The notes under the pieces: generated by a model
Told to the model about the DNA's origin: nothing
What the model saw: the letters and a program-made list of their open reading frames with translations, nothing else
Databases searched by the model: none
Made by a program: the position numbers and the translations under genes
Part shown: piece by piece, positions 11,330 to 22,496 of the stretch
Position numbering within the stretch: position 1 is the first letter of the stretch
Layout: every line of letters starts with the position of its first letter
Assembly: GCF_030272615.1 (NCBI RefSeq)
Contig: NC_081406.1
Location: 475,937,900 to 476,000,399, forward strand
From: Cryptomeria japonica
Taxonomy: Eukaryota; Streptophyta; Pinopsida; Cupressales; Cupressaceae
Reading direction: 5' to 3'
Length of the DNA: 62,500 nt

Positions 11330-11900
11330 GCAAATCAAACCATCGGTGTAGCCTACCTCAAAGAAAGAACCCTAGAAAATACAAAGGTCATCGGGAAGTG
11401 ATTAACTATCACTAAAAGGGGACAGGAGTTATCTCGATACCTGATAGACACATCGGGAGGATATACACTGATCGAGTCATTACTAAAGTATCATGGCCGT
11501 GACTTTCGCTATCGAAACATGCAAATTGTTGTCTTGTCGATAGCCAATAAGGCTATCTGTAAGACTTACACCAATAGGAAGAGAAGCCTTAGTCATCGAT
11601 ACAACTTAAAGAGATCGGGGTGTAACATTTCAAGCTATCTCGACACCCAATGGAAACAATAGAGTAGGAGATTCATTAGAGAAAAAGTAACTATCGACAG
11701 AGGTTGTTCAAGGTTATGTCGATATCCGATGGAGGACTCGGGAAGACACACACCGATAAAAAATAAAACGACTTAAGGAATGAAATATTATCGATGGCGC
11801 CAAGGGAGTAATTTGTTAGGAAAGCATATACTGATGAGTCATTACAGATACAATTCAAAACTGAAACCAAAGTAGCCTATATTTAATGCATGCAATTGAG
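11330..11900. repeat. CGAT-rich, inverted-repeat-rich leader of ORF-A2
   Basis: A diverged internal repeat. Blocks of the type TTATCTCGATACC-CGAT recur near 11424, 11537, 11632 and 11712. Blocks like GGATATACACTGAT-GAGTCATTAC recur near 11457 and 11823. Perfect foldbacks are present: GCTATCG (11508-11514) with CGATAGC (11538-11544), and GATAGCC (11539-11545) with GGCTATC (11551-11557, loop AATAA). It ends just before ORF-A2, mirroring the array before ORF-A1 without sharing its sequence. Confidence 0.65.
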
Positions 11901-11970
11901 TAGATTGATGGCTCACACGAGGCAAATTAAGAACCAAATGCAGGTTGCGTCTTAGTAAAAATCACACAAG

Positions 11971-14961
11971 GTGAAAATTATTGCTCACAATTCATCACGC
12001 ATCATGGAGGCTACAAGTTCATCAAAAAGAAAGAGGAGTGCTAAGGGCTCCAAATCCACGTCTAAAAAATCCAAAACAATGGAAGTCCCTCCTGCATGGA
12101 AACTGAATCAAGATATCATTGATCAATTGCAGTCCCCAGGCCCAAAATCAAGGAGGTCGAAACAACATTTTCCCAGAAAAGACCAACTTGAGGACAGGTT
12201 TAAAGGGGTTGGAGATGTGTGGACAAAGGTGAGAGGTTATGAACTCTTCCTATTTCATTTTCTGAGAAAGGACAGAGAAGTGTCAATTTGTAACCCGTGG
12301 ATAACCAACTTAGGTAAACTAGTTGTTCCAAATGTTTTCGTAAATATCATATTGATGGAAGTCTTCGTCAAAAATTACAATTATGTGAGGAGATGCATTC
12401 AGTTTCCAAATGGCAAAGAGTTTATCAGATTTAGTCATGGCACCATAGCTGAATTTTTTAGCTTAGACCCTAACCCTGATGTACCCTTGTCGTTTGAATA
12501 ACTAGAGGGGGAATTTAATAAAATGGAAACTACTTATAAAGGGTGGAACTTAGCTTTCCACAAGATTTAGAAGGGCATTCTAACCAAAGAGGATGGTCCC
12601 CCATTCAACATGGACATTTTCAGACACTACTTACAGTACACCTATATGTCATGCAGACAGGTTGGAGGTATAGAGGTCCCTGATGTAGCTAATATTGGGT
12701 CGCTGGTGTTAGCAGCAAATGTACAAATGTATGAGCTAAGACCCTTTGATTATGCTACTTATGTTGTAGAAAAATTACATGAAGGTTTCTTGAACCTCGG
12801 AGATAATAGGGAGCCCACTTTCAAGTTTTACTTGTTGTTAATGCATTTGATTTTATTTTATGGAAGATTTAGGGGTATGTAGCTAATGAATTTAAAATTG
12901 AACACAGTGGACAGATCAGGTAAAGAACAACCAGTATAGATGTGGACATCAATTTGGGATTCACGATATGTGAAATCAAACTACATCAAGTTTGAAGAGC
13001 TAATAGTAAAGCCATTATACCAGATGTATGGTGTCCCATGTGAAGGATCTATTTCCACTGAAGTTAAAATATTTCTTAGACCTATCATTTTTTATGAAAG
13101 AGGTATCATCAATCACAACTAGGGTGATTGGTTTGTTCACAAGGATTTTACTTGCTTCAGGATTTATGGTTTCAAAGGAACCCCATATCTGTTGCCAAAA
13201 CTTGTACCAGACATAATTGCTTATCTGGAGATTGTGAGACAGTTAAGTGTTTTGAATGACAAACATTTTGGAGGTATGCATAAGCAAACTTTCCTACTTG
13301 GGACTCTTAGTTTTGGGGATTTTACCATTGTATCAACAAAGGCTTTTGAAGCCATTGATAGGAAACTGATTGAAGAATACATTTTGTTCAAATATGATGC
13401 TAGGGTCAATTATGACCCTAAGGGATATATTCACAATTGCAAGAAAAGTCAAAATCTGGGAGATTATATTCATGTTTACTTGGAAGTAGAGGACATGTTT
13501 AGAAACATGGAGGAGGAAGAGGCCCAAATGACCATTGATGAATTAAAAAAGAAATTGGAAGAAAAGAAAAAGAGATTGCAAGAAATGGAAACTGAAGAAG
13601 GAGAGAGTGAAGGCGAGTCCAAAGAAGTTGAGGTGGTATCTAGGCATCAAGCACCAGACACAATAGAAGAGCCAGACTTGCAAGAGAAAATTGTTGCCAG
13701 GCTGAAGATCCATAGTGATGCAAGATGCAATGAGTATTCTGCCTTTGTGTCTAATGATGTCTTTATTAAGTCAAAAGAATTTAAATCCTCTTTATATAAT
13801 TTCAAAGGGAAAAAACTGAGAGACTCTATCCCAAATGTAACCGTTGAAAAAGAATTAGAATTGTTGGGGAAACTAAAGGAAGAAATCAATTTAGACTTGA
13901 CCCCTCAAAGGGGAAGACAACTTCTTAGTGAAGCAGGCATCATCATATTTCCAGGATGGGACGTGAGTGCATCATTTATTTTTGATAGCATGTTACATTA
14001 TGAGAATAAGGATTTTGAATTGGATATTCAGGGGGTAAATGATGTGTATGTTGGCTCTAGATTTGACCAGAATGAAGAGGCTTTTCTTTTAGGGGCTCTT
14101 TACCCTCCAAATAAGAGGCCAAAAATCGTTGATGTGAATAAAGCCTTTGGTCACATGATGAAATTGAAAGCTGGTGAAGTACATCCCATTGTTACTACTA
14201 ATATGGGTATTAATATTTCAAAATTTAATAAAGCACAATTGGTCAAAGTGATCAAAGAAAGAGATCAACAGAAGGGATTAAATGAAGAATTTCTAAAAAG
14301 AGGAGGACAACCTGTGCCATAAATCCATGATGGGTCTTAGTGGAAAAAGAAATGTGAGGAAGTGCAACTGGAAAATTAAAAGTTGAAAATGCAAATGCAG
14401 AGTGTGAGGGCTAACACAACCTTTGTTTTATTGACTAAGAGATTTGAAAAATTGCAGGGTTTCCTTGAAGATTTCTAGGTTGTTTATCAAAAGAATATGG
14501 ATAATGCAATATCTCACAATCAGATTTATAACAGACTAGGAACTATGTTGCATGATAAGACAATGACCAATATAGATACTGAAGTCATTAAAGGAATACA
14601 AAAGTTGTTGAAAAAGCATGAAGACTTTGACACAAAATTGCAAAATGAATTTAATGAATGTAAGGAAATAGTACAGCATGGCTTTCTAGAAATTGAAGAT
14701 CAGAATGGATAGATTAAGGATAAGGATAAATAGATTGCGGAGTGCCAAAGTCTTCTCAGTGCTTCCCTTAACATTTCCCAGTCTGATGTACTTGATATGA
14801 CAAAAACAATCGAGCAGATGGAAAACTTCATCACTTTGGAGATTGTGGTCAGAGATATTATCTATGATGAGGATACCTACAAATCAAAGGGATATTTGAA
14901 GCACATTTAGAAGTGTGATTAGATTCTTGGAGACCAGCCATAGATATCAAAAGATGTTTAA
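11971..14961 (+). pseudogene. ORF-A2: second member of the accessory ORF family
   Basis: A single frame of about 997 codons with no frameshift, but with many in-frame stops. These include TAA at 12499 and TAG at 12568, 12880, 12937 and 13120, TAA at 14320, and further TAG/TAA codons after that. None is TGA. The likely start is the ATG at 12004, which opens a Lys/Ser-rich tail (SSSKRKRSAKGSKSTSKKSK), possibly a nuclear signal. Shared with ORF-A1 are GKLVVPNVF, LLMHLILFYG, NYIKFE, FRIYGFKGTPYLLP and LTPQRGRQLLSEAG. A charged coiled coil follows near residues 510-560, then helices to the end. At two stops ORF-A1 shows the likely lost residue: Gln at 12937 and Trp at 13120. An LTR-like start follows at 14993. 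Function unknown. It has no gag or pol motif. Confidence 0.75.
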
Positions 14962-14992
14962 AGATGCGACTTTGTATTTTATAGTTTTAGTT

Positions 14993-15720
14993 TGTTAGGG
15001 CAGTTTTTAGGTAGTTAGTTTCTAGTTAGTATAATGAAAGGATATGCCCTTTCAGTTTTCAAACCGAATCCTCATTTATATGTGGAGGATCTTTCAGGAG
15101 AGATAGATATCACAAGTTTATAGTTTTTTTTAACAAGATAGTCTCTATGCATTTTCTTATGAACTAGTTGTCTGGAAGTACCAAGTTGATAGAGGATATG
15201 CACTGAAATCAACTGATTTAAGTATTTTATTTTCAATATAAAGATTCAAGTGTTTCTCATTCATGATGGTATCTATTTTTTCAATGGATTGATCAGTTCC
15301 TTGGATAAATCTATTTACATAGGTTGTTTCATTGGGCAATCTTATGTTGTTGTAATTAAGATTGATTTTCAGTTTGAATATCAGTTTGAAGGATTGGCTG
15401 GCAAACTTCAAATTGTCTTATTGGTCTTTCAAAGTAAAGTTAAATTCGGTTAGACTAATTGGATGTCACATTTTAATTGCAATTCATATGGAAGCCTTTG
15501 AGATGATGGTCTTGTTACATTAACAAGTTATTAAAACTGTCTCTAAGGTTAAACGTAGGATTTTTCATTTGAAATGATATGAAACCAGTAAGGAATCAAG
15601 GCACTGGTCTTTTATTGATTTTATATATTTGAATCAAGTATTTCCAGATCAAGTTTCATTAAGGAATCAAATTTCTAATTCATACAATCACTACTTTATA
15701 AACATTCATTTACAAGAAAG
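14993..15720 (+). mobile_element. Probable LTR start after ORF-A2 (extent uncertain)
   Basis: TGTTAGGG followed by GTTTTTAGG lies 32 bp after the ORF-A2 stop, in the same relation as the LTR start after ORF-A1. A TATA-like CATTTATATGTGGA lies near 15073. No primer site or matching second copy was found, so the right end is a guess. The frames inside this stretch look like chance. Confidence 0.35.
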
Positions 15721-15722
15721 CA

Positions 15723-16009
15723 GATGGAAAATATTCATTTACAAGCAAGCAAGCATATTGATTCTGGTATAGTAAATAGGGTTTACTTATTTTTTAATTT
15801 TTATACAATACTTTTAGCTTTATCTAACATAATCGATAATTGGAATACTTTTCAATAACTAGGAGGATGGAAAACATTCATTTACAAGCAAGCAAGCAGA
15901 TTGATTCTGGTATAGTAAATAGGGTTTACTTATTTTTTAATTTTTATACAATTCTTTTAGCCTTTATCTAACATAATCGATAATTGGAAGACTTTTCAAT
16001 AACTAGGAA
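15723..16009. repeat. 143-bp tandem duplication
   Basis: Two head-to-tail copies with period 143: 15723-15865 and 15866-16009. Each starts GATGGAAAA and ends near CAATAACTAGGA. They differ at a handful of positions, including one indel. The sequence is non-coding and AT-rich and contains short CAAG repeats (ACAAGCAAGCAAGCA). Confidence 0.9.
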
Positions 16010-16103
16010 CTGTAGCATTAGGAAAGTAAAGAAAAACAGATAAATGAGAACATACCAGTAGGATGACAGCTCAAATTAGACACACACTCTGAAATGAACT
16101 TGT

Positions 16104-16375
16104 TTGCAACCAACTTTACAAGATTCAAACACACAACCTGCAACTCCACATGAATTTAATGACATGCAAAAATCTATAGGAATTTCGCCATCTCCAATAG
16201 TTCCATACCCTCCAAACTACAAAATCAATCCTTCGTTTTCACCTGCTAGACAACCCAATTTACAGAGGCAGAGGCAAAAGAGACAAAGGAAACATCAAAC
16301 CTGATTTGTAGAGGCAGAGGCAGAGGAAGAGTCAAAAGAAACAAAGGAATTGGAAGAGGCAGAGGGGAGAGTTAA
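16104..16375 (+). other. Purine-rich, possibly RG-repeat coding relic; not recognised
   Basis: A short open frame (16104-16304) leads into a purine-rich minisatellite-like stretch (16262-16375) built from AGAGGCAGAGGCA units. One frame of it reads as repeated Arg-Gly (RGRGRGRVKRNKGIGRGRG). It could be the tail of an RNA-binding-type protein or simple low-complexity DNA. Nothing around it helps to decide. Confidence 0.3.
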
Positions 16376-16591
16376 TTCAATCCACCGCGCATGGTTTTCA
16401 AATGAACCCGTGCTTTTTTTTTAATAATGCCTCTGGTCGTCAAAATTCTGACTAACACAGGCTTCGTCGAAAAATGTCGTTGGCATCGTCGTCGGTATTT
16501 CGACATTATTGGGCATTTAAAAAAAATCAATTTTGATCACAAAATGTCTTGTTTGTCGAAAACCTCCATCGAAATTTGAGGCCAAATGTAT

Positions 16592-16728
16592 TAGTGTTTA
16601 ACTGCTATTCTGGTATTAATGTTTTGGGTTTCGGTATTAAATTTTTAATTGCTAAATGTTCTGGTAATTTGTGACAACTGATTCACCCCCCCTCTCAGTT
16701 GTCTTCCGATTATTTGAACTATCTAACA
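16592..16728 (+). mobile_element. Copia D residual 5' LTR (3' end only)
   Basis: It matches the end of the 3' LTR at 22173-22309, including GTGACAACTGATTCACCCCC and the terminal CTAACA. The sequence to the left of about 16592 has no counterpart in the 3' LTR. Confidence 0.85.
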
Positions 16729-16730
16729 AT

Positions 16731-16742
16731 TAGTATCAGAGC
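16731..16742 (+). promoter_or_regulatory. Primer-binding site for initiator Met-tRNA (copia D)
   Basis: TAGTATCAGAGC matches the canonical Ty1/copia site TGGTATCAGAGC with one change. It starts 2 bp after the LTR end. Confidence 0.9.
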
Positions 16743-16786
16743 GTTGGTACTCTCTGCAAAAAGCTTAACCGCTTGAGGAAGATCCT

Positions 16787-17905
16787 ATGGTGACTAATAG
16801 TTCAAGTTCATCCAGTTCACCTGGAGCTATCTTTTAGAGAGATATTCCTAGGCTTGATGGAACAAATTATATAGTATGGAAGATTCGGATGGAGACTCAT
16901 CTGAGATATCTTGGTAAGGAGATTTGGGAGATCACATAGAATGGTGCTACACCTCATAATCCAGCATATGACAATCCTCCTCTGACAAACTTGGATAAGG
17001 ATCTTGAGAATGATTGTAGAGAAAGAGAAGCCCTCTTGTGTGCACTTTCTGATCAGAAAATAATGGGATTAACTAACAAATCATTTGGAAAGGCTATATG
17101 AGATAAGTTGGAGACTCTTAATGAAGGTGACCCTACAATGAAGATTGCTAAACTTTATGGTTACCGGGTGAGATGAAAACCCGAAGATGGAAGAAGATGA
17201 AAGGATTGTTACATTCATGGAAAGGGTAAATGAGATTGTTATAGGAATTCAATGTTGTTGTGGAACTCTGAGTGAAGATGAAATTGTTTCTAAAGTTCTG
17301 AGAGGCCTACCATCGGCTTACAAGATGAAGGCTACTACTATTAATGAGTTGAGAACAATGGCTAATACATGTGTCAACAAAGATACCTTGGTTGGGAAAT
17401 TATCTGCTTTTGAGCTTGAAGAATTTGGACCTTCTGGAGTTGTGAAGATTGAACCTTCTTTTCATGCATCTGCATCACTAACCGGTAAGCAAGATTAGAA
17501 ATATTTATATGCAAAGGAATTGGATGATATGAAGAGAGAAGATGATGAGTTTGAGCAACTTGAAGCACTATTTGCAAGAAGAGTACCTAAAGGACCAGTA
17601 GGAAGTAAGTATGAAGGAATAGCACCTTTTAAATGTTTTGCATGTAATAAGATTGGTCATTTTGCATCTATATCTCTTGAAAGGAATTCAAGATTCAAAG
17701 AAAGAGTTAGAAGATCATTTAAGCCTAACCCTGGATATCAAAACAAGTATAAGTATAGGACAAATAGAGACAAATCATGCTACATAGCAGATGAGGAAGA
17801 CATTACTGATTCTGATGATGAACCGACAGAAGATTCTGCTAGTGGTTTTGGCAATGGGAAGGAATGGGTGTTTCTCGATATTAAGGAAGATGTTCTGGCA
17901 CCGTA
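16787..17905 (+). pseudogene. gag: Copia D gag relic
   Basis: It starts at ATG 16787 with a Ser-rich N terminus. The copia gag signature follows, RLDGTNYIVWKIRMETHL, and then the UBN2-type region through 17498. A zinc knuckle CFACNKIGHF lies near 17635, whose last cysteine position is lost (reads ASIS). Breaks are TAG at about 16836 and 16936, TGA near 17099, a frameshift near 17180 and a TAG at 17496. Gag forms the particle and binds RNA. It runs on into protease as in other copia polyproteins. Confidence 0.85.
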
Positions 17906-18480
17906 AGAGAATGTACCTAAAGAGAAGGAACTTTATGCTAAAATTGAAGACAAGGATGAGTGGGTAATTGATAGTGGTTGTTCACATCATATGACTAGAG
18001 ATAAAGGGAAGTTTCTATCTTTGCAAGAATTTGATGGTAGTCTGGTTAGATTTGGAGATGATAAAGCATGTATAATCAAAGAAAACAAAACTATATCATT
18101 GGATGGTAAGAACAACACTGACAATGTTTATTATGTTGAAGGTTTAAGGAATAATCTTTTGAGTGTAGTACAATTGGTAGATAAGGGATTTCAATTACAG
18201 TTCAAGGATGGAAAATGCAAAATCATTAACAGATCTAGTTTGGAGATTGCAACCGGTACATAGACGAAAGGTAATATATTTCATTTGAATTCTGGTGAGA
18301 AGACATGTTTGATTGCACAAATTGATGAGAGTTGGCTATGGCATAAGAGGTTGCGTCATGTAAATTTTGATTGCATTGTGAATATCAGTTCAACTATGGC
18401 AGTTAAAAATATACCTAAGATTGTGAAGCCCTATAATCTGGTATGTAAAGAATGTCAAATGGGTAAATAGGTCAGAACTC
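17906..18480 (+). pseudogene. Copia D protease and pre-integrase region
   Basis: The aspartic protease signature is WVIDSGCSHHMTRDKGKF near 17959, followed by NNLLSVVQLVDKG. The GAG-pre-integrase region has WLWHKRLRHVNFDCI near 18334 and ends with the CKECQMGK zinc ligands of the integrase HHCC domain. In-frame TAG codons lie at about 18261 and 18468, the latter where relatives have Gln. Normal role: processing the polyprotein and binding element ends. Confidence 0.85.
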
Positions 18481-19354
18481 CTTTTAGGAGTATACAAGAA
18501 AAAATCTAATGATGTTCTTGATCTTATTCATACTAATTTGTGTGGCCTTGCTAGAGTTAAAAGTTTTCAAGGTGATAGATATTTTATGCTAATCATTGAT
18601 AATTATTCTAGAATGATGTGGGTTACTTTTCTAAGGGAGAAATCTGATGCATTTGAAAAGTAAAGAATATTTAAGGATAAAGTGGAAACTGAGATAGGAT
18701 TGAAGATTAAATGTTTGAGGTCAGATCATGGTGGAGAATTCACATCCAGTGAGTAATAACGTTTGTGCGAAGCATGGTATAAGAAGACAATTTTTTGCTC
18801 CCCGGATACCTCAACAGAATGGAGTTGTGGAAAGGAAGAACAAAACTATCTTGGATGCTGCTAGAACAATGATGATGGAAGCTAGTCTACCTCATATCTA
18901 CTGGAGAGAAGAAGTGAACACAATGATTTATACATTCAACAGAGTACATATCAAAGGAGAAACCGATAAGACACCTTATGAATTATGGTTTGGCAATACA
19001 CCTAAAGTTAAGTATTTCAGAATCTTTGGTAGTAAATTTTATATCAGGAGAGATGATGTCATTGGAAAATTTGATCCTAGATGTGATGAAGGCATATTTC
19101 TTGGTTATTCTAATGAAAGAAATGAATATAGATGTTATAAAAAGAGATTGCAGAGAATTGTGGAGAGTGCTAATTTCAAGGTGGATGAGCTGAATAGAGG
19201 TCAAAAAAGAGTTTATGATAAGGAACCGGCACTGGAAATGATTATATCTGAACCGGTAGCACCTTTACTGGAACAGAATGTTGAACCAGTTACTCTGGGA
19301 GTATCAAAAAATTCTACAGTAACTGAAGAACCGGGAAGAGGAACAGAGAGTTAG
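18481..19354 (+). pseudogene. Copia D integrase core relic
   Basis: The rve-type core is readable in pieces. DVLDLIHTNLCGLARV and then FMLIIDNYSRMMWV carry the first Asp positions, CLRSDHGGEF carries the second, and RIPQQNGVVERKNKTI carries the catalytic Glu. The downstream linker IFLGYSNERNEYRCY is typical of copia integrases. It is broken by a frameshift near 18490, TAA at about 18661 and another frameshift near 18740. The enzyme would insert the cDNA into host DNA. Confidence 0.85.
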
Positions 19355-19369
19355 TGGACTCCTAGGTAT

Positions 19370-20105
19370 GTGAGATTGAATCATTCAGAAGATCAGTTCA
19401 TTGGGGATAAGAACAATGGAGTGATGACAAGAAGAAGACTAGCAACTAATGAGGTATGTTTAATTTCTCAAGTTGAACCGGTATCAGTAATTGAGGCATG
19501 TAAAGATGAATATTTTTTAAAGGCTATGGAAGAAGAATTGGATCAAATTGAGAAGAATAACATATGGACTTTGGCTCGTCGACCTAAAAATAAGAATGTT
19601 ATTGGAACTAAATGGGTTTTTTGGAATAAATTGAATGGGGATGATCAAGTTGTAAGGAATAAGGCTAGATTGGTTTGTAAAGGATATTCTCAGAAGGAAT
19701 GAACTGAATATGGTGAGACTTTTGCACCTGTAGGTAGGATTGAAGCTGTAAGATTATTTCTTGCTTATGTTGGCCATAAAAACTACAAGGTTTATTAGAT
19801 GGATGTTAAGTGTGCATTTTTTAATGGGGATCTTGATGAGGAAGTTTATATTGAGCAACCTGATGGTTTTTCACTATTAGATTATACAGGCATTGTTTGC
19901 AGGTTAAGGAGAGCTTTATATGGATTGAAACAAGCACCTAGAGCTTGGTATGAAAGTTGGATAAATATCTTTTGAAGTTTGGTTTTACTAAGGGTAATGT
20001 TGACAATAATTTATATTATAAGATCACTGATGATGATATACTGATTATTGAAGTATTTATGGATGACATAATGAATGTTGTTTGTATTGCATCTAGATTT
20101 TAGAG
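19370..20105 (+). pseudogene. Copia D reverse transcriptase, internally deleted
   Basis: The RVT_2 domain begins with WTLARRPKNKNVIGTKWVF, continues with NKARLVCKGYSQKE and ETFAPVGRIEAVRLF, then RRALYGLKQAPRAWY. There are in-frame stops at about 19700 (TGA) and 19797 (TAG) and a frameshift near 19953. The catalytic YVDD box is changed to FMDDI (near 20057). Right after it (20085-20105) the sequence jumps to the C-terminal connection, so most of the thumb, about 150 codons in relatives, is missing. This copy cannot encode an active enzyme. Confidence 0.85.
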
Positions 20106-20688
20106 TGATCCTAGAGAAAATCATGAGAGTGTGGTGAAAAGGATTTTTAGATACTTACAAGGTACATCAGAATATGGTTTGTCGTACCCTAAGAATGATG
20201 ACTTTAATTTATGTGCATATACATATGTTGATTGGGCTAGAGATGTCGATGACCAGAAAAGTACTTCCGGTGGAGCTTTCTTTCTTGGAAAGAAGTTGGT
20301 TTCATGGATCAACAAGAAACAATCATGTACTTCTTTATCTACTATTGAAGCTGAGTATGTTGTTGCTGCTACTAACTGTACACAGGTTTTATGGATGAAG
20401 CAAATGTTGAAGGATATCAAAGTGCATTGCACTGGACTGGTAGTTATTCACTGTGATAACTCTGTTGCTATTGATATATCAAAGAATCCCGTATTTCACT
20501 CTAAGACAAAGCACACATCTATCAAGTATAACTTTTTGAAGCAGAAGGTGGAAGAAAATGAAGTCAGATTGGTTTATGTGAACACTAAAGAGAATATTGT
20601 AGATATTTTCACTAAACCTTTGGCTAAAGAACCATTTGATTACCTGAGAGACAGGTTAGGGGTTTCTGCCCCTTCAATAGAAAACTGA
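20106..20688 (+). pseudogene. Copia D RNase H (open frame, isolated)
   Basis: A clean frame (20131-20688, TGA stop) holds the RNase H module. VKRIFRYLQGT lies at its start, then YVDWARDVDDQKSTSGG, SLSTIEAEYVVAA, IHCDNSVAI, and the tail KENIVDIFTKPLA. The acidic catalytic positions D, E, D and D are visible. It is the best-preserved part of copia D, but it is cut off from a working RT. Confidence 0.9.
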
Positions 20689-20840
20689 TTGATGTTTTTT
20701 GGCATCAGTCTAGTATGCATTATCAGAGATATTTTTCATTCCAATACTAATGTGGGGATTCTATTGCTCAAGAGGAGTAGTTATCTTTGTGATTCAGTGG
20801 TTTATATTTTTGCTTTGATATTTTTGTTAGATTTCTAACA

Positions 20841-21107
20841 TTGATGTCAAAGGGGGAGAGATATTGATGTGAAAAAGAAAAAGAAATATGGAGTTGTATA
20901 CATTAGGGGGAGAGATATATGTGTAACTAAGAGCTTTACAGAGATATCATTCATAGGGGGAGTTTGGTCTTTGTTTCAGAACTTCATTGCTATATCTTTG
21001 AATTGGAGATTGTTGGTTGTCTTCCATTGAGGGAAACTTGTTTGACATTTATTGGTACTTAGATGTTTTTCACATCTAGTGTTGCCATCAATGCCAAAGG
21101 GGAAGAT
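20841..21107 (+). promoter_or_regulatory. Polypurine tracts of copia D
   Basis: Three G-rich purine runs precede the 3' LTR: TTGATGTCAAAGGGGGAG at 20841, TAGGGGGAGAGATA near 20905 and AGGGGGAG near 20956. The LTR-proximal tract is CCAAAGGGGAAGAT at 21094-21107, directly abutting TGTTGG. The last would prime plus-strand DNA synthesis. The surrounding phrase GTTGCCATCAATGCCAAAGG recurs in element S at 49371. Confidence 0.85.
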
Positions 21108-22309
21108 TGTTGGCCATTTGGAGGAATTGATTATGTGTTGCATTGATGTCAGTTCACTAGCTATTTGGATGCTTTACCGACACCCTTCTAGTCCCAGTAG
21201 GTTGAGTAGTTTCTGGTTGGTTTGGATCCGACATGATCCGATATGCTCCAGTATAGTTTGGTTATGGAATTGGCTTATTCATGATACTCATGTTCATATT
21301 TAGTCAGTTGGTTTTGGTCTGGTGATCAGATGCTATCCTGTTTGCTTGGAAGCTTGGCTTGTGGTTTCGGCGAGGGTTTCACCGGTAGAGCTTTTGATGA
21401 AGATCTTTGATGATATGCATAAGTGGTGTTGGTGCAGCTTCTGGTGGATATTCAGGATTTTGTTGGTGATCATGTTTGAGACTTGGTGGATGGAGATCAT
21501 TGCTTTAGTGTATGGACCTATATTGGGTCCTAGTTGATCTAGGTTATGGACTAGCTTAATGTAATGTGTGGATTGGACCTCTCGATGTGTTTCTGGTATG
21601 TCTTATGTGTTGGATATTATTTGTTTTCTCTAAGGCCGACATGTTTTATAATTATGTAATTGGTTTATGATCAAGGGTTTGCATATATATGATGTAAGAT
21701 CTCATTGTAGATCATCATAGGTATAAGGTCAAGGAATGGGATATGGATATGTAATGTGCGAATAATGTAATATCATTCAGGCAGAGGATTTGGTCGATCA
21801 TTGGAGATTGAATTGGATTTATGTAAGAGGATTTTGTCCTCCGGTATTGAGCTTAACTGGAACCGTACTCAGACATAGGAGATGTTATCTTTGCAGTTCA
21901 TTCCTTCTTCCAGATTGTAGTATGGATTTCTATGTATTCAATGAAACTCCTTTTGTGATGAGCAGTGTGCTCTAGGCTATTGGCCTTTCTGCAAGTGTAG
22001 GCCCCTCAATTGTAATTCATATACTTACTGTAGAAGTATTATCTGACTGTGGGTAGGCTTCCCACAGTGGTTTTTCCCTTTACCGGGTTTTCCACATATA
22101 AATCTTGGTGTCATGTGGATGGTATTTATTCTCTTATTATTGTTTATGCTTAATTGGTTTAAATGTTATTCTAGTATTTGGTTTAAGAATTTTGCTATTA
22201 ATATTTTGGGTTTTGGTATTAAAGTTTTAATTTCTAAATGTTCTGGTAATCTGTGACAACTGATTCACCCCCCTCTCAGTTGTCTTCCAGTTATTTGAAC
22301 TGTCTAACA
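21108..22309 (+). mobile_element. Copia D 3' LTR
   Basis: 1202 bp from TGTTGGCC to TCTAACA, giving the inverted ends TGTT/AACA. It contains a conserved GGTTTTTCCC-GGGTTTTCCAC block near 22064 and GATTCACCCCCCTCTCAG near the end. The frames inside it are not genes. Confidence 0.9.
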
Positions 22310-22315
22310 GTTTCA

Positions 22316-22470
22316 ACTTGCTTCCAATATTGTGCACCAAGAACTTTGATGTAGATATTCATTCTGTCTTTCCAGATATTTTAGTTATCCTTATTGAACT
22401 TGGGACCCTCTTTCTTCATCATCTTGAATTCCTCATAATCTTTTCCTCAAGCAGTTAGTCTTTCTGCACA
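22316..22470 (-). pseudogene. gag: Copia E gag N-terminal fragment (antisense)
   Basis: Read on the minus strand from the primer site, the first ~50 codons include GPKFNKDN, then a stop, then NIWKDRMNIYIKVLGAQYW. This is the conserved start of copia gag proteins (F-x-G-x-N-Y-x-x-W-x-x-R-M). It is cut off at 22310 by the 3' LTR of copia D. D therefore probably inserted here, or the two were joined by deletion. Confidence 0.75.
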
Positions 22471-22482
22471 CAAAGGACCAAT

Positions 22483-22494
22483 GCTTTAATACCA
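22483..22494 (-). promoter_or_regulatory. Primer-binding site for Met-tRNA (copia E)
   Basis: On the minus strand TGGTATTAAAGC differs by two bases from TGGTATCAGAGC. It lies 2 bp inside the LTR end at 22497. Confidence 0.8.
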
Positions 22495-22496
22495 AT

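Larger units (their letters stand above)
16592..22309 (+). mobile_element. Copia D: Ty1/copia element with truncated 5' LTR
   Basis: A Ty1/copia retrotransposon in order: residual 5' LTR, Met-tRNA primer site, gag, protease, integrase, RT, RNase H, polypurine tracts and a complete 3' LTR. The 5' LTR keeps only its last ~137 bp, whereas the 3' LTR is 1202 bp, so over 1 kb was lost at the left side. This also removes any target duplication. All coding domains carry stops or frameshifts, and part of RT is deleted. It abuts copia E on the right. Confidence 0.9.

Noticed and set aside
1758-14961. A variant genetic code with TAG and TAA read as glutamine
   Set aside because: One stop aligns with Trp, neighbouring relics also contain TGA and frameshifts, and the surroundings are plainly decayed plant elements.
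21052-21975. Three open frames of 61-83 codons inside the copia D 3' LTR
   Set aside because: They lie wholly in LTR sequence, match no motif and overlap promoter and leader regions.
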